NCBI GenBank assembly: GCA_035623985.1
Contig: DASPSJ010000050.1
Coordinates: 12,989-76,988, forward strand
Reading direction: 5' to 3'
DNA: 64,000 nucleotides
Source of the DNA: DAHUYF01 sp035623985
GTDB taxonomy: Bacteria > Pseudomonadota > Alphaproteobacteria > ATCC43930 > CGMCC-115725
Shown here: positions 34,092-41,722 of the stretch, in pieces
Layout: the number at the start of each line of letters is the position of its first letter
How positions within the stretch are numbered: the stretch's first letter is position 1
Position numbers and translations under genes: made by a program
The notes under the pieces: model-generated
Told to the model about the DNA's origin: nothing
Databases searched by the model: none
What the model saw: the letters and a program-made list of their open reading frames with translations, nothing else

Positions 34092-35027
34092 CTATTCCCC
34101 GTGCAAATCGCGCAAGGTCAGGTGATCGAGAATCTCCGGCTGGCGCGGCGGGAGATAGGTCATTCCGGCCGAAACGGCGAGCGGCGCAATGGCATTTTGC
34201 GCCAGCAGGTCGTCGAGCGCCTGGTTCACCGCGGCAATCAGCCCGGCCTCGGTGTCAAGACCGACGAAGCCCATATTGAAGCCGATCCGATAATAATAGC
34301 CGGTGACCTTGATCTTGGTGTCGGGATGCGCGGCGCGGTAGGCGTCGAAGCGGCGCAGATCGACCAGAGTGGCATCGAACTCGCCTTTTTCCAGCCGCGG
34401 CAGCAACTCGTTGCGGCCGGGAACGAGATGGGTGATCTGGTCTACCATGGCGCCGTCGTCATAAAGCATAAGGATGGCATCGGCGAGCGTCGCCGCTTCC
34501 GTGCCGAGCTTGACGCCCTTGAGATCGGCGAGGCCGGCGACCGGTTTGGTCGCGGTTGGGGCCAGCACCAGGGTGAGCGGCGCATAATTGAAGGCGTGTG
34601 TCGGCACCAAGGTGCCCAGCGCCACGCGGCGCGTTCGGTCGGCAGGCGTGGCGCCATCGAAATCCGGCAGCCGCGACGTCCCCATCCCGGGCCGGCCCAG
34701 CGCGTCGCGCACCAGCGGGTAGCCGCCGACAAGCTGGCAATGCCCGTCGGAAAGCAGCGCATTGGCGCCGAGCACGGAGCTTTGGTCGGGATCGAGCTTG
34801 GTCTCGAACCATTGGACATTGAGCCGGCGCCCGAGCCGCTTGGCGACCGCCTCGGAGACCGCGAGCACGAAGCCGCTGCTCTCCTTGCCGTGATGCTCGG
34901 AGTAGATCGGAACATCCTTGTCGAGGCAGACGGTGAGCGTCTCCTCCGCCCGCGCCGGCGCGCCCGGCAGGCAGGCCAGCGCGAGCGCCGCCGCCGTGAC
35001 CATCGCCGGTCCTCCTGCCCGCATCAT
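34092..35027 (-). CDS. Quinoprotein-dehydrogenase-associated periplasmic binding protein (XoxJ/MoxJ-like)
   Basis: The product is 311 aa with a signal peptide ending at PARAEE. TLTVCLDKDVPIYSEHHGKESSGFVLAVSEAVAKRLGRRL is the start seen in the substrate-binding-like proteins encoded beside PQQ alcohol dehydrogenases (MxaJ/XoxJ), which help activate or mature the dehydrogenase rather than import a solute. Its ATG overlaps the cytochrome stop as TGATG, so the two are translated together. Confidence 0.85.
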   Translation of the reverse strand: MMRAGGPAMVTAAALALACLPGAPARAEETLTVCLDKDVPIYSEHHGKESSGFVLAVSEAVAKRLGRRLNVQWFETKLDPDQSSVLGANALLSDGHCQLVGGYPLVRDALGRPGMGTSRLPDFDGATPADRTRRVALGTLVPTHAFNYAPLTLVLAPTATKPVAGLADLKGVKLGTEAATLADAILMLYDDGAMVDQITHLVPGRNELLPRLEKGEFDATLVDLRRFDAYRAAHPDTKIKVTGYYYRIGFNMGFVGLDTEAGLIAAVNQALDDLLAQNAIAPLAVSAGMTYLPPRQPEILDHLTLRDLHGE

Positions 35028-35362
35028 TTGCCTCCCGTGCAGACATAGGCCCAGATGTCGCCGATCTCGTCCTGGGTCAAGACGTCGCCCCAAGGCGGCA
35101 TGCGGTTGTCCCGGCCATTGGTGACGGATTCGAAAAACCGCTCCCGCTGGTCGCGCGGGAAGGTGCGGAGGTCGAATGTCACGTTGCCCGCGCTCACCAT
35201 GTTGAAGCCATGGCAATGCGAGCAATGATCGGCGTAGAGCATCTTGCCGTGCTGCACTTGGGCGGGGTCGGGATGATCGCCGCCCGTTTGCGCCGCGGCC
35301 ATGGACGATACCGCCGACAACGCGGCGACGCCCAGCGTTGCCCAACCTCGATAGCCTGTCAT
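35024..35362 (-). CDS. Small cytochrome c, probable electron acceptor of the PQQ alcohol dehydrogenase (XoxG-like)
   Basis: The product is 112 aa. A signal peptide ends near MAAAQ (25). The haem site is CSHCH (47-51) and the Met ligand is probably Met88 in RMPPWGD. It is smaller than typical XoxG/cytochrome cL. Lying directly between the dehydrogenase and XoxJ-like genes, it should accept electrons from PQQ and pass them to an oxidase. Confidence 0.9.
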   Translation of the reverse strand: MTGYRGWATLGVAALSAVSSMAAAQTGGDHPDPAQVQHGKMLYADHCSHCHGFNMVSAGNVTFDLRTFPRDQRERFFESVTNGRDNRMPPWGDVLTQDEIGDIWAYVCTGGK

Positions 35363-35383
35363 CGCCTGATTTCCGAAAAGGAC

Positions 35384-35407
35384 GGGGCCGCCCGAGCGGG
35401 CGGCCCC
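35384..35407 (-). terminator. Hairpin between alcohol dehydrogenase and cytochrome genes
   Basis: A 10-bp perfect stem, GGGGCCGCCC (35384-35393) with GGGCGGCCCC (35398-35407), has a 4-nt loop. On the minus strand it is followed within 4 nt by TTTT. It probably lets most transcripts end after the dehydrogenase and a minority continue into cytochrome and xoxJ. Confidence 0.75.
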
Positions 35408-35423
35408 ATGCCGTGCGTATGGA

Positions 35424-37088
35424 CTATTTCTGGAGCGCAAAGACCCAGAGCGAGCCGCCGGCCGGAATGTTCTTCAGCCGCTCGTCGCCGGAGAACAGCG
35501 AATAGACGCCGCCGATGCCGCTCGAGACGGCGACGTATTGCACGCCGTCCTGCTCCCAAGTGACAGGCTGGCCCTCGATGCCGGAGCCGGTCTGGAAGTG
35601 CCAGAGTTTCTTGCCGGTGTCGGCGTCGAAGGCTTCGAACTCGCCGGTGAGCTGGCCGCTGAAGACCACGCCGCCGGCGGTCGACAGCACCCCCGAGAAG
35701 CGCGGCAGGTCGCTGGGCTGCTCCCATTTCGCTTTCCCGGTGAGCGGGTCGATCGCCTTGAGATAGCCCCGCGGACCTTGAGGCCATTCCCAGATGTCGC
35801 TGAGATCCATCCCGACATACCAGTCCCCGGCCTTGTAATCGACCGGGATTGCCTTGTAGTGGCCGCCGAAATTGAGCGTGTTGGCGTAGGCATAGCCGGT
35901 CTTGGGATCGAACGACATCGGCTCCCAGTTCTTGCCGCCGAGGATCGCCGGATACACCACCACCTTCTCGCCGGCGCGCGCCTTGGCCGCGACATCGGTC
36001 TCCACCGGGCGGCCCGTCTTCATGTCGATCTTGTCGGCCCAAGTGACCTTGACGTATTTGTTGGCCGCCAGCAGCTTTCCATTGGTGCGATCGAGGACGT
36101 AGAAGAACCCGTTGCGGTTGGCGTCCATCACCACCTTGGTCGGCTTGCCGCCGACCTTGATGTCGGCCAGCACCATCTCGGCGACGCTGTCATAGTCGAA
36201 GGGATCGTTGGGCGTGAACTGGTAGTGCCATTTGATCTTGCCGCTCTGCGGATCGAGCGCCAGGATCGAATCGGTATAGAGGTTGTCGCCCTTGCGGACA
36301 GCCGCGTTGAACGGGCCGGGATTGCCGATCCCCCAATAGACCGTGTGCAGCTCCGGATCGAACGAGCCGGTGATCCAGGTCGAGCCGCCGCCATGCTGCC
36401 AGCTATCGCCGGCCCAAGTGTCGCTGCCGGGCTCGCCTTTCGCCGGAACCGTATAGGTGCGCCAGAGATGCTTGCCGGTCGCGGGATCCCAGCCGTCGAT
36501 GAAGAGGCGGGTGCCGAACTCGGCGCCGGAGATGCCGGTGATGACCACGCCGTCGGCGACGAGCGGCGCCACGGTCATGGAATAGCCGTCCTTGAAATTG
36601 ATCGCGTTCTGCTTCCACAGCTCCTTGCCGGTCTTGGCGTCTAGCGCCACGACATTGGCGTCGAGCGTGGTGCGGAACACCTTGCCGTCATAGAGCGCGG
36701 CGCCGCGGTTGATGATGCCGCAGCAGACGATGCGCGGCGTCTCCGGCGGATATTCGACCTTGGTCTTCCAGAGCTGATGCCCGGTCTTGGCGTCGATCGC
36801 CATCGTCGCGCTGTTGGTGGTGACGTAGACGACGCCGTTGTAGACGAGCGGCTGCGATTCCTCCGAGCGGTTGTCGTCGTAGCTGTAGTTCCAGACCGGA
36901 ACCAGCCGCTTCGCCGATTCCTTGTTGATCTGAGTGAGCGTGCTGTAGCGCTGCAGGTTGTAGCCCATGCCGTAATTGAGCACGTTCTTGGTATCGCTGG
37001 CGCCCTTTGCCAGTTCGTCGGCAGTCTGCGCCTGCGCGCCGAGCGGCAGCAGCGTCGCCACCGCGGCAACGATAAACAGTCGTTTCAT
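35424..37088 (-). CDS. PQQ-dependent alcohol dehydrogenase, lanthanide type
   Basis: The 554-aa form starts MKRLFIVAAV (ATG 37088) with a signal peptide ending at AQAQ (about 21). It is an eight-bladed quinoprotein with Trp-docking repeats (DAKTGHQLWKT, DPQSGKIKWHY). The vicinal disulfide Cys122-Cys123 lies in RIVCCGIINRG. Catalytic Asp298 sits in DPFDYDS, and Asp300 two residues on is the extra ligand found in lanthanide enzymes (XoxF, ExaF/PedH), whereas calcium enzymes have Ala or Ser there. Overall wording is nearer ExaA/ExaF than MxaF. It oxidises alcohols in the periplasm. Confidence 0.92.
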   Translation of the reverse strand: MKRLFIVAAVATLLPLGAQAQTADELAKGASDTKNVLNYGMGYNLQRYSTLTQINKESAKRLVPVWNYSYDDNRSEESQPLVYNGVVYVTTNSATMAIDAKTGHQLWKTKVEYPPETPRIVCCGIINRGAALYDGKVFRTTLDANVVALDAKTGKELWKQNAINFKDGYSMTVAPLVADGVVITGISGAEFGTRLFIDGWDPATGKHLWRTYTVPAKGEPGSDTWAGDSWQHGGGSTWITGSFDPELHTVYWGIGNPGPFNAAVRKGDNLYTDSILALDPQSGKIKWHYQFTPNDPFDYDSVAEMVLADIKVGGKPTKVVMDANRNGFFYVLDRTNGKLLAANKYVKVTWADKIDMKTGRPVETDVAAKARAGEKVVVYPAILGGKNWEPMSFDPKTGYAYANTLNFGGHYKAIPVDYKAGDWYVGMDLSDIWEWPQGPRGYLKAIDPLTGKAKWEQPSDLPRFSGVLSTAGGVVFSGQLTGEFEAFDADTGKKLWHFQTGSGIEGQPVTWEQDGVQYVAVSSGIGGVYSLFSGDERLKNIPAGGSLWVFALQK

Positions 37089-37134
37089 GATTCCTCCCCG
37101 TAACGATCCTGGTTGCATTTTATTTTTTGGCAGC

Positions 37135-37164
37135 GGGCTCCCCGCGTGATGTCGCGGGGAGCCC
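37135..37164. terminator. 12-bp perfect hairpin between iorB-like and alcohol dehydrogenase genes
   Basis: GGGCTCCCCGCG (37135-37146) pairs with CGCGGGGAGCCC (37153-37164) around a 6-nt loop. On the minus strand it is followed by an A-run, not a T-run, so it may be a Rho-independent-like pause, an mRNA stabiliser, or a terminator read from the other side. It separates the molybdenum enzyme genes from the dehydrogenase genes. Confidence 0.55.
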
Positions 37165-37171
37165 GTTCGCC

Positions 37172-39469
37172 TTACGCCTTCATCGCCGCCTTCACCCGCT
37201 CCGGCGTCAGCGGCAAGGTGCGCACCCGGGCGCCGATGGCGTTGTAGACGGCGTTGGCGATGGCCGGAGCCACCACCGTCACCGCCGGCTCGCCGACGCC
37301 GGCCGGGTAGTTGCCGGTGTTGAGGACGTGGATATCGAGCTCCGGCACCTGCGCCATGCGCAGCGGCGTATAAGTGTCGAAATTGGTCTGCTCGATCTCG
37401 CCGTTCTTCATGGACGCTTGCTCATAGAGCGCAAGGCTGATGCCCCAGAGCGTCGCCCCTTCCATCTGGGCGCGCACGCCGTCGGGGTTGACGACGGTGC
37501 CGACGTCGATGACCACCGTCATCTTGTGCAGCCTGACCTCGCCGTTCTTGTTGACGGAGACCTCCGCCACGCCGGCCGTCCAGGTCGGCGTATTGCGCTC
37601 TTGCGAGGAGACGACGGCAATGCCTTGGCCATGGCCCTTGGGTAGCTGCTTTTTGCCATAGCCCGACTTCTCCACCGCCGTCTTGAGCACTTCGACGATG
37701 CGCTTGGCGCCGCCCACGGAGTTGGGCGCGGAGCCGGCATTGGGTCCGCTCGCGTCCAGCATGGCGAGGCGGAACTCCACCGGATCCTTCTTCGCCATAT
37801 GCGCCAGCTCGTCGGTAAAGCTTTCCACCGCCCAGAAGGTCCAGGCCGGCGCCACCGAGCGGAACTGCCCCGCCGGCGTCGCCGACTGGGCCACGTCGTT
37901 CTCGATGGCCCGGACGTGGTGGTTGGGGATGCTGTACCAGCTATCCGATCCGTTCACCGAGAAGGAATCGAGCTTGCCTTTCTTGTCGGTGCTGTCGGAG
38001 AGGAAGGCCGGTATGCCCCAGCGCTTGGTCGCCCAGGCCGAGCAGACGTCCTGGGACAAGGCGACGAGCTTGCCGCTGGCGTCGATGCCGCCTTGCATGC
38101 GCTGATAGGTGATCGTGCGGGAGAAGTCGTTCTGGATGTCCTCCTGCCGGTCATAGATCAGCTTCACCGGCTTGCCGACCGCCTTGGCGGCGAGCACGGC
38201 CGGAACCATTGCGTCCGCCTCGAGCCGGCGTCCGAAGCCGCCGCCGAGATAGACCTGATGGATCAGCACCTGCTCGGGCTTGGCGCCGACCGCTGCCGCG
38301 CAGAGCGGCCCCGACCGGGTCTGGAATTGCGAGCCCGAATAGATGTGCCAGGTGCCCTCGCGCTCGAAGGCGACGCAATTCATCGGCTCCATCGGCGCGT
38401 GCACCGCCAGCGGAGTGATGTAGACCGCCTCATGCTTGATGGCCGCCGTCTGCAACGCCTGCGCTGCGTTGCCGATGTCCCAGAACGAGAGACCCTGGTT
38501 GGGATCGGCGACAAGCTCCTTGGCGTGGGCGATGATGCTATCGCTGCTGACGTTCTTGTTGGGGCCGAGATCCCAGTTGATCTTGAGCGCCCGCGCCGCT
38601 TCCATCGCCGCGGGGTAGCTGCTGGCGATGGCGATGACGTAGGCCGTCGCCGTCCCGGTCGGATCGGGCACCGAGACGAACTGCTCATAGCCGGCGACTT
38701 TCTTGGCCGCGCTGTCGTCAACGGCGATCGGCTTGGCGCCGTAGCGCACCGGCGGGCGAGCGATCTTGGCATAGACCATGCCGGGCACGAACATGTCCAT
38801 GCCGTATTTCGCCGTGCCGTTGGTCTTGGCCGGGAGGTCGAGCGCCGGTACCGGCTTGCCGACGATCTTGTATTCGCTCGGCTTCTTGAGCTGGATCGTC
38901 TTGAGATCGTCGGGCGAGTAGGTCTTGTCGAGCTTTCCGGTCGAGACCAGCTCGGCATAGGTCATCGACTTGCCCGAGGACGCGATCACGCGGCTGTTGG
39001 CGGCGTGGAGCTGGGCGGCCGGCACGCCCATCATGGCGGCGGCGGCTTCGATCAGCGCCATGCGCCCCGCGGCGCCGCAGCGCGACAGGGTGTCGAAGGT
39101 GTTGTTCACGCTCCAGCTACCGCCGGTCACCATCAGGCCCCAGCGCTCGGCCGGGTCGGGATAGTCGATGCGGACATCGCGCCAATCCGCCTCCAGCTCC
39201 TCGACCACTGCCTGCGCCAGCGCGGTGCCGACATGCTGGCCCATCTCGGATTTGGTGATGTGTACGGTGACGATGCCCCCGCGGTCGATCGTATACCAGA
39301 CCGTCGGCGAGAAATTGCCGGCGGCGAGCGCCTCTCCGGCATTGCCTTCGAGTACCGGCAGGAGCGCGAAGCCGCAGGTAAGTCCGGCGCCGGCGGCGAT
39401 GCTGCCGACGAGGAACTGGCGACGGCTCGGCGAACGCGCCGCCGCGGTGCGAGCGAGTGTTTCACTCAT
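37172..39469 (-). CDS. Molybdenum aldehyde dehydrogenase large subunit (IorB-like), Tat-exported
   Basis: The 765-aa form starts MSETLARTAAARSPSRRQFLVGS (ATG 39469); RR at 16-17 with FLVG is a Tat signal. The xanthine-oxidase-family molybdopterin domains are present (GGGFGRRLEADAMVPAVLAAKAVGKPVKLIYDRQEDIQ, PAWTFWAVESFTDELA, VNPDGVRAQMEGATLWGISLALYEQ). Members oxidise aldehydes or N-heterocycles by hydroxylation. Export with the [2Fe-2S] subunit and position beside a PQQ alcohol dehydrogenase suggest periplasmic oxidation of the aldehyde product. No cytochrome partner gene is adjacent. Confidence 0.9.
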   Translation of the reverse strand: MSETLARTAAARSPSRRQFLVGSIAAGAGLTCGFALLPVLEGNAGEALAAGNFSPTVWYTIDRGGIVTVHITKSEMGQHVGTALAQAVVEELEADWRDVRIDYPDPAERWGLMVTGGSWSVNNTFDTLSRCGAAGRMALIEAAAAMMGVPAAQLHAANSRVIASSGKSMTYAELVSTGKLDKTYSPDDLKTIQLKKPSEYKIVGKPVPALDLPAKTNGTAKYGMDMFVPGMVYAKIARPPVRYGAKPIAVDDSAAKKVAGYEQFVSVPDPTGTATAYVIAIASSYPAAMEAARALKINWDLGPNKNVSSDSIIAHAKELVADPNQGLSFWDIGNAAQALQTAAIKHEAVYITPLAVHAPMEPMNCVAFEREGTWHIYSGSQFQTRSGPLCAAAVGAKPEQVLIHQVYLGGGFGRRLEADAMVPAVLAAKAVGKPVKLIYDRQEDIQNDFSRTITYQRMQGGIDASGKLVALSQDVCSAWATKRWGIPAFLSDSTDKKGKLDSFSVNGSDSWYSIPNHHVRAIENDVAQSATPAGQFRSVAPAWTFWAVESFTDELAHMAKKDPVEFRLAMLDASGPNAGSAPNSVGGAKRIVEVLKTAVEKSGYGKKQLPKGHGQGIAVVSSQERNTPTWTAGVAEVSVNKNGEVRLHKMTVVIDVGTVVNPDGVRAQMEGATLWGISLALYEQASMKNGEIEQTNFDTYTPLRMAQVPELDIHVLNTGNYPAGVGEPAVTVVAPAIANAVYNAIGARVRTLPLTPERVKAAMKA

Positions 39470-39470
39470 C

Positions 39471-39941
39471 TCAGATCTCCTTCGTCTTGCGCATTTCGGC
39501 GGCGGCGCGCTTGATCGCCTTCTTGATGCGCACATAGGTCATGCAGCGGCAGAGATTGCCGTTCATGGCGTCGACGATCTGCGCGTCGGTGGGGTTCGGA
39601 TTCTTCTGCAGCAGCGAAGCCGCCTGCATGATCTGGCCCGACTGGCACCAGCCGCATTGCGGCGTCTGCTCGGCGATCCAGGCCTTCTGCAGCGGATGCT
39701 CGCCCTGCGGATCGAGTCCCTCGATGGTCGTCACCTCGCCCGCCGCGGCGTCGGCCAGGCTGGTCTGGCAGGAGCGCACCGCCTCGCCGTTGAGATGGAC
39801 CGTGCAGGCCCCGCAAAGACCGGCGCCGCAGCCGAATTTCGTGCCGGTCATCTGCAGATGCTCGCGGATGACCCAGAGAAGCGGCGTGTCGTCGGGCATG
39901 TCGACGACGCGCCGGAAGCCGTTGATGGTCAGAATCGTCAT
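39471..39941 (-). CDS. [2Fe-2S] subunit of the molybdenum aldehyde dehydrogenase (IorA-like)
   Basis: The product is 156 aa. A plant-type [2Fe-2S] site (Cys38, 43, 46, 58 in GCGAGLCGACTVHL and SCQTS) and an alpha-helical [2Fe-2S] site (QCGWCQSGQIM and NLCRCMTY) match the small subunit of the IorAB/CoxS class. It has no signal of its own and would be carried out by the Tat signal of the large subunit, whose ATG lies just after its stop. Confidence 0.93.
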   Translation of the reverse strand: MTILTINGFRRVVDMPDDTPLLWVIREHLQMTGTKFGCGAGLCGACTVHLNGEAVRSCQTSLADAAAGEVTTIEGLDPQGEHPLQKAWIAEQTPQCGWCQSGQIMQAASLLQKNPNPTDAQIVDAMNGNLCRCMTYVRIKKAIKRAAAEMRKTKEI

Positions 39942-40464
39942 GGTGTCCCCTTCCGTCGTTGCCCGCCCCGTGCCGATGCCTTCTTGCGGGCAGAGCGGCG
40001 CGTTAAATTAGAACTGCCGCGCCGGCGCGAAGCGCGCCGACGGGTTCCCCTTGATGGCGATGCCGCCGCCCCTCCGATGGGGCGGTGCCGTCATCGGGAG
40101 CGCGCGCGGATTGCGCCTATGGATGTGCCGAGTTCCGTTCCTCCCGGTGATAATTATATTTCGTTGGTCACAGGTGCCGTGACATGGCGACCGCTCAAGT
40201 CATGCTTGCAGCGTCCCATGCATCCTGTCAATGCCGAGAAGATGGGCAGAACCTTCGAATCCTTGGGCAATCGCTAGACAATCGGGAGATGGCGCATCGC
40301 GCCTCGCTCCAACCGGCGGAAAGTTCGGACGCATTCACGGCGACAGGGTGGCGATGGTCGGGGCGTCGATCGGCCGTTGACAGGTGGATGCCCAGCCCCT
40401 AGCGTTAATGATTGGCTTGGTTCGATGGCGTTTCATCGACCGGTCTGGCGAGGAGGAACGCACA
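39942..40464. other. Divergent region before pqqA
   Basis: This 523-nt region lies between the divergent iorA-like and pqqA genes and holds no supported gene. It has a short dyad (GGTCACAGGTGCCGTGACATGG near 40168) and the pqqA promoter candidate listed separately. The minus-strand promoter of the molybdenum enzyme genes must also lie here. Confidence 0.4.
40377..40405 (+). promoter_or_regulatory. Sigma-70-type promoter candidate for pqqA
   Basis: TTGACA (40377-40382), a 17-nt spacer and TAGCGT (40400-40405) make a perfect -35 box with a weaker -10 box. Transcription would start near 40412, about 50 nt before pqqA. Confidence 0.5.
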
Positions 40465-40545
40465 ATGAAGTGGACGACGCCGCGCATCGTGGAAATCGCC
40501 GTAGGCCTGGAAATCAATTCCTACGCCTGCGCCGAGCTGAAATAA
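40465..40545 (+). CDS. pqqA: PQQ precursor peptide PqqA
   Basis: The product is 26 aa, too short for ordinary gene calling, with AGGAGGAA before ATG 40465. It begins MKWTTPRIVEIAVG and contains the E-x-x-x-Y core as Glu16-Ile-Asn-Ser-Tyr20, the two residues that PqqE joins and that become PQQ. A hairpin follows 16 nt after the stop. Confidence 0.95.
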   Translation: MKWTTPRIVEIAVGLEINSYACAELK

Positions 40546-40561
40546 GCATCTAGGCAGACCA

Positions 40562-40592
40562 GCCCTTTGCCGAGCACGCGCTCGGCAGGGGC
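40562..40592 (+). terminator. Attenuating hairpin between pqqA and pqqC
   Basis: The arms GCCGAGC and GCTCGGC, extended by CCC with GGG, pair around a 4-nt loop. No T-run follows. Such hairpins after pqqA are known to leave much more pqqA mRNA than mRNA of the downstream enzymes. Confidence 0.6.
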
Positions 40593-40679
40593 GTGGTCGA
40601 ATCAATCGCCCGGGCATTTTGGAGCCCGAGGCTCTATGCTCATGCTACTGCCCCAGGCGCAGTATGAAGACGGGGCGCC

Positions 40680-41429
40680 ATGACCGAGAAGCTGCTGACG
40701 CCGGATGAGCTGGAGGCGGCGCTGCGCGCTATCGGCGCCGAGCGCTACCACAACCGCCATCCTTTCCACCGGTTGTTGCATAGCGGCAAGCTCGATCGCG
40801 GCCAGATCCAGGCCTGGGCGCTCAACCGCTACTACTATCAGCGCCAGATCCCGATCAAGGACGCCAGCCTGATCGCCCGGCTGCCGAGCGCCGAGCTGCG
40901 TCGCGCCTGGCGGTCGCGGCTCGTCGACCATGACGGCGACGGCAATGCGCCAGGCGGCATCGAGCGCTGGCTCAAGCTCGCCGAGGGCGTCGGCCTCGAT
41001 CGCGCCTTTGTCGAATCGACCGAGGGCATCCTACCGACGACGCGCTTTGCCGTCGACGCCTATGTCAATTTCGTGCGCGAGCGCTCCGTGCTCGAAGCCA
41101 TTGCGTCTTCGCTCACCGAAATGTTCTCGCCCGGCATCATTGCCGAGCGTGTCGAAGGCATGCTCCGCGGCTATCCCTTCATTACCATGGATACGCTCGC
41201 CTATTTCAAGCCGCGCCTCACCCAGGCGCCGCGCGACGCTGATTTCGCCCTGGCCTATGTCAAGGCCGAGGCGCGCACCCGGGAGCAGCAGGAGGCGGTG
41301 CTTGCGGCGCTGCGATTCAAATGCGGCGTATTGTGGGGCCAGCTCGACGGGCTTTACCTCGCCTATGTCGAGCCGCGTTTTGTGCCGCCTGGCGCCTTCG
41401 TGCCCGGCCAGGACGGGATCGGCCGGTGA
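40680..41429 (+). CDS. pqqC: Pyrroloquinoline-quinone synthase PqqC
   Basis: The product is 249 aa and has the all-helical, cofactor-free oxidase sequence of PqqC: YHNRHPFHRLLHSGKLDR, QAWALNRYYYQRQIPIKDA, RLVDHDGDG and VDAYVNFVRERSVLEAIASSLTEMFSP. It catalyses the final eight-electron oxidation and ring closure to PQQ. Its stop overlaps the pqqD GTG start as GTGA. Confidence 0.97.
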   Translation: MTEKLLTPDELEAALRAIGAERYHNRHPFHRLLHSGKLDRGQIQAWALNRYYYQRQIPIKDASLIARLPSAELRRAWRSRLVDHDGDGNAPGGIERWLKLAEGVGLDRAFVESTEGILPTTRFAVDAYVNFVRERSVLEAIASSLTEMFSPGIIAERVEGMLRGYPFITMDTLAYFKPRLTQAPRDADFALAYVKAEARTREQQEAVLAALRFKCGVLWGQLDGLYLAYVEPRFVPPGAFVPGQDGIGR

Positions 41430-41722
41430 GCGGCGCGCCGCAGCGCGCGATCGTCACCGGCTCCAGCCGACTGCGCTTTGCGCCGCATGTGAAGTTCCGC
41501 TACGACGAGACGCGCGGCCGCTGGGTCGTGCTGGCGCCGGAGCGCCTGCTGCTGCCCGACGAGCAGGCGGTGGAGATCCTCAAGTTGATCGACGGCGCAT
41601 CGAGCGTCGATGCCGTCATCGACGATCTCACCCGGCGCTTCGAGGCACCGCGCGAGATCATCGCCGCCGACGTAATCGGCATGCTCCAGGACCTCGCCGA
41701 TAAAGGGGTACTCGCGTCATGA
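41426..41722 (+). CDS. pqqD: PQQ peptide chaperone PqqD
   Basis: The product is 98 aa with a GTG start. LRFAPHVKFRYDETRGRWVVLAPERLLLPDEQAVEILKLIDG is the PqqD/RRE fold that binds PqqA and presents it to PqqE. It overlaps pqqE by 4 nt, so both enzymes are made together. Confidence 0.96.
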   Translation: MSGAPQRAIVTGSSRLRFAPHVKFRYDETRGRWVVLAPERLLLPDEQAVEILKLIDGASSVDAVIDDLTRRFEAPREIIAADVIGMLQDLADKGVLAS

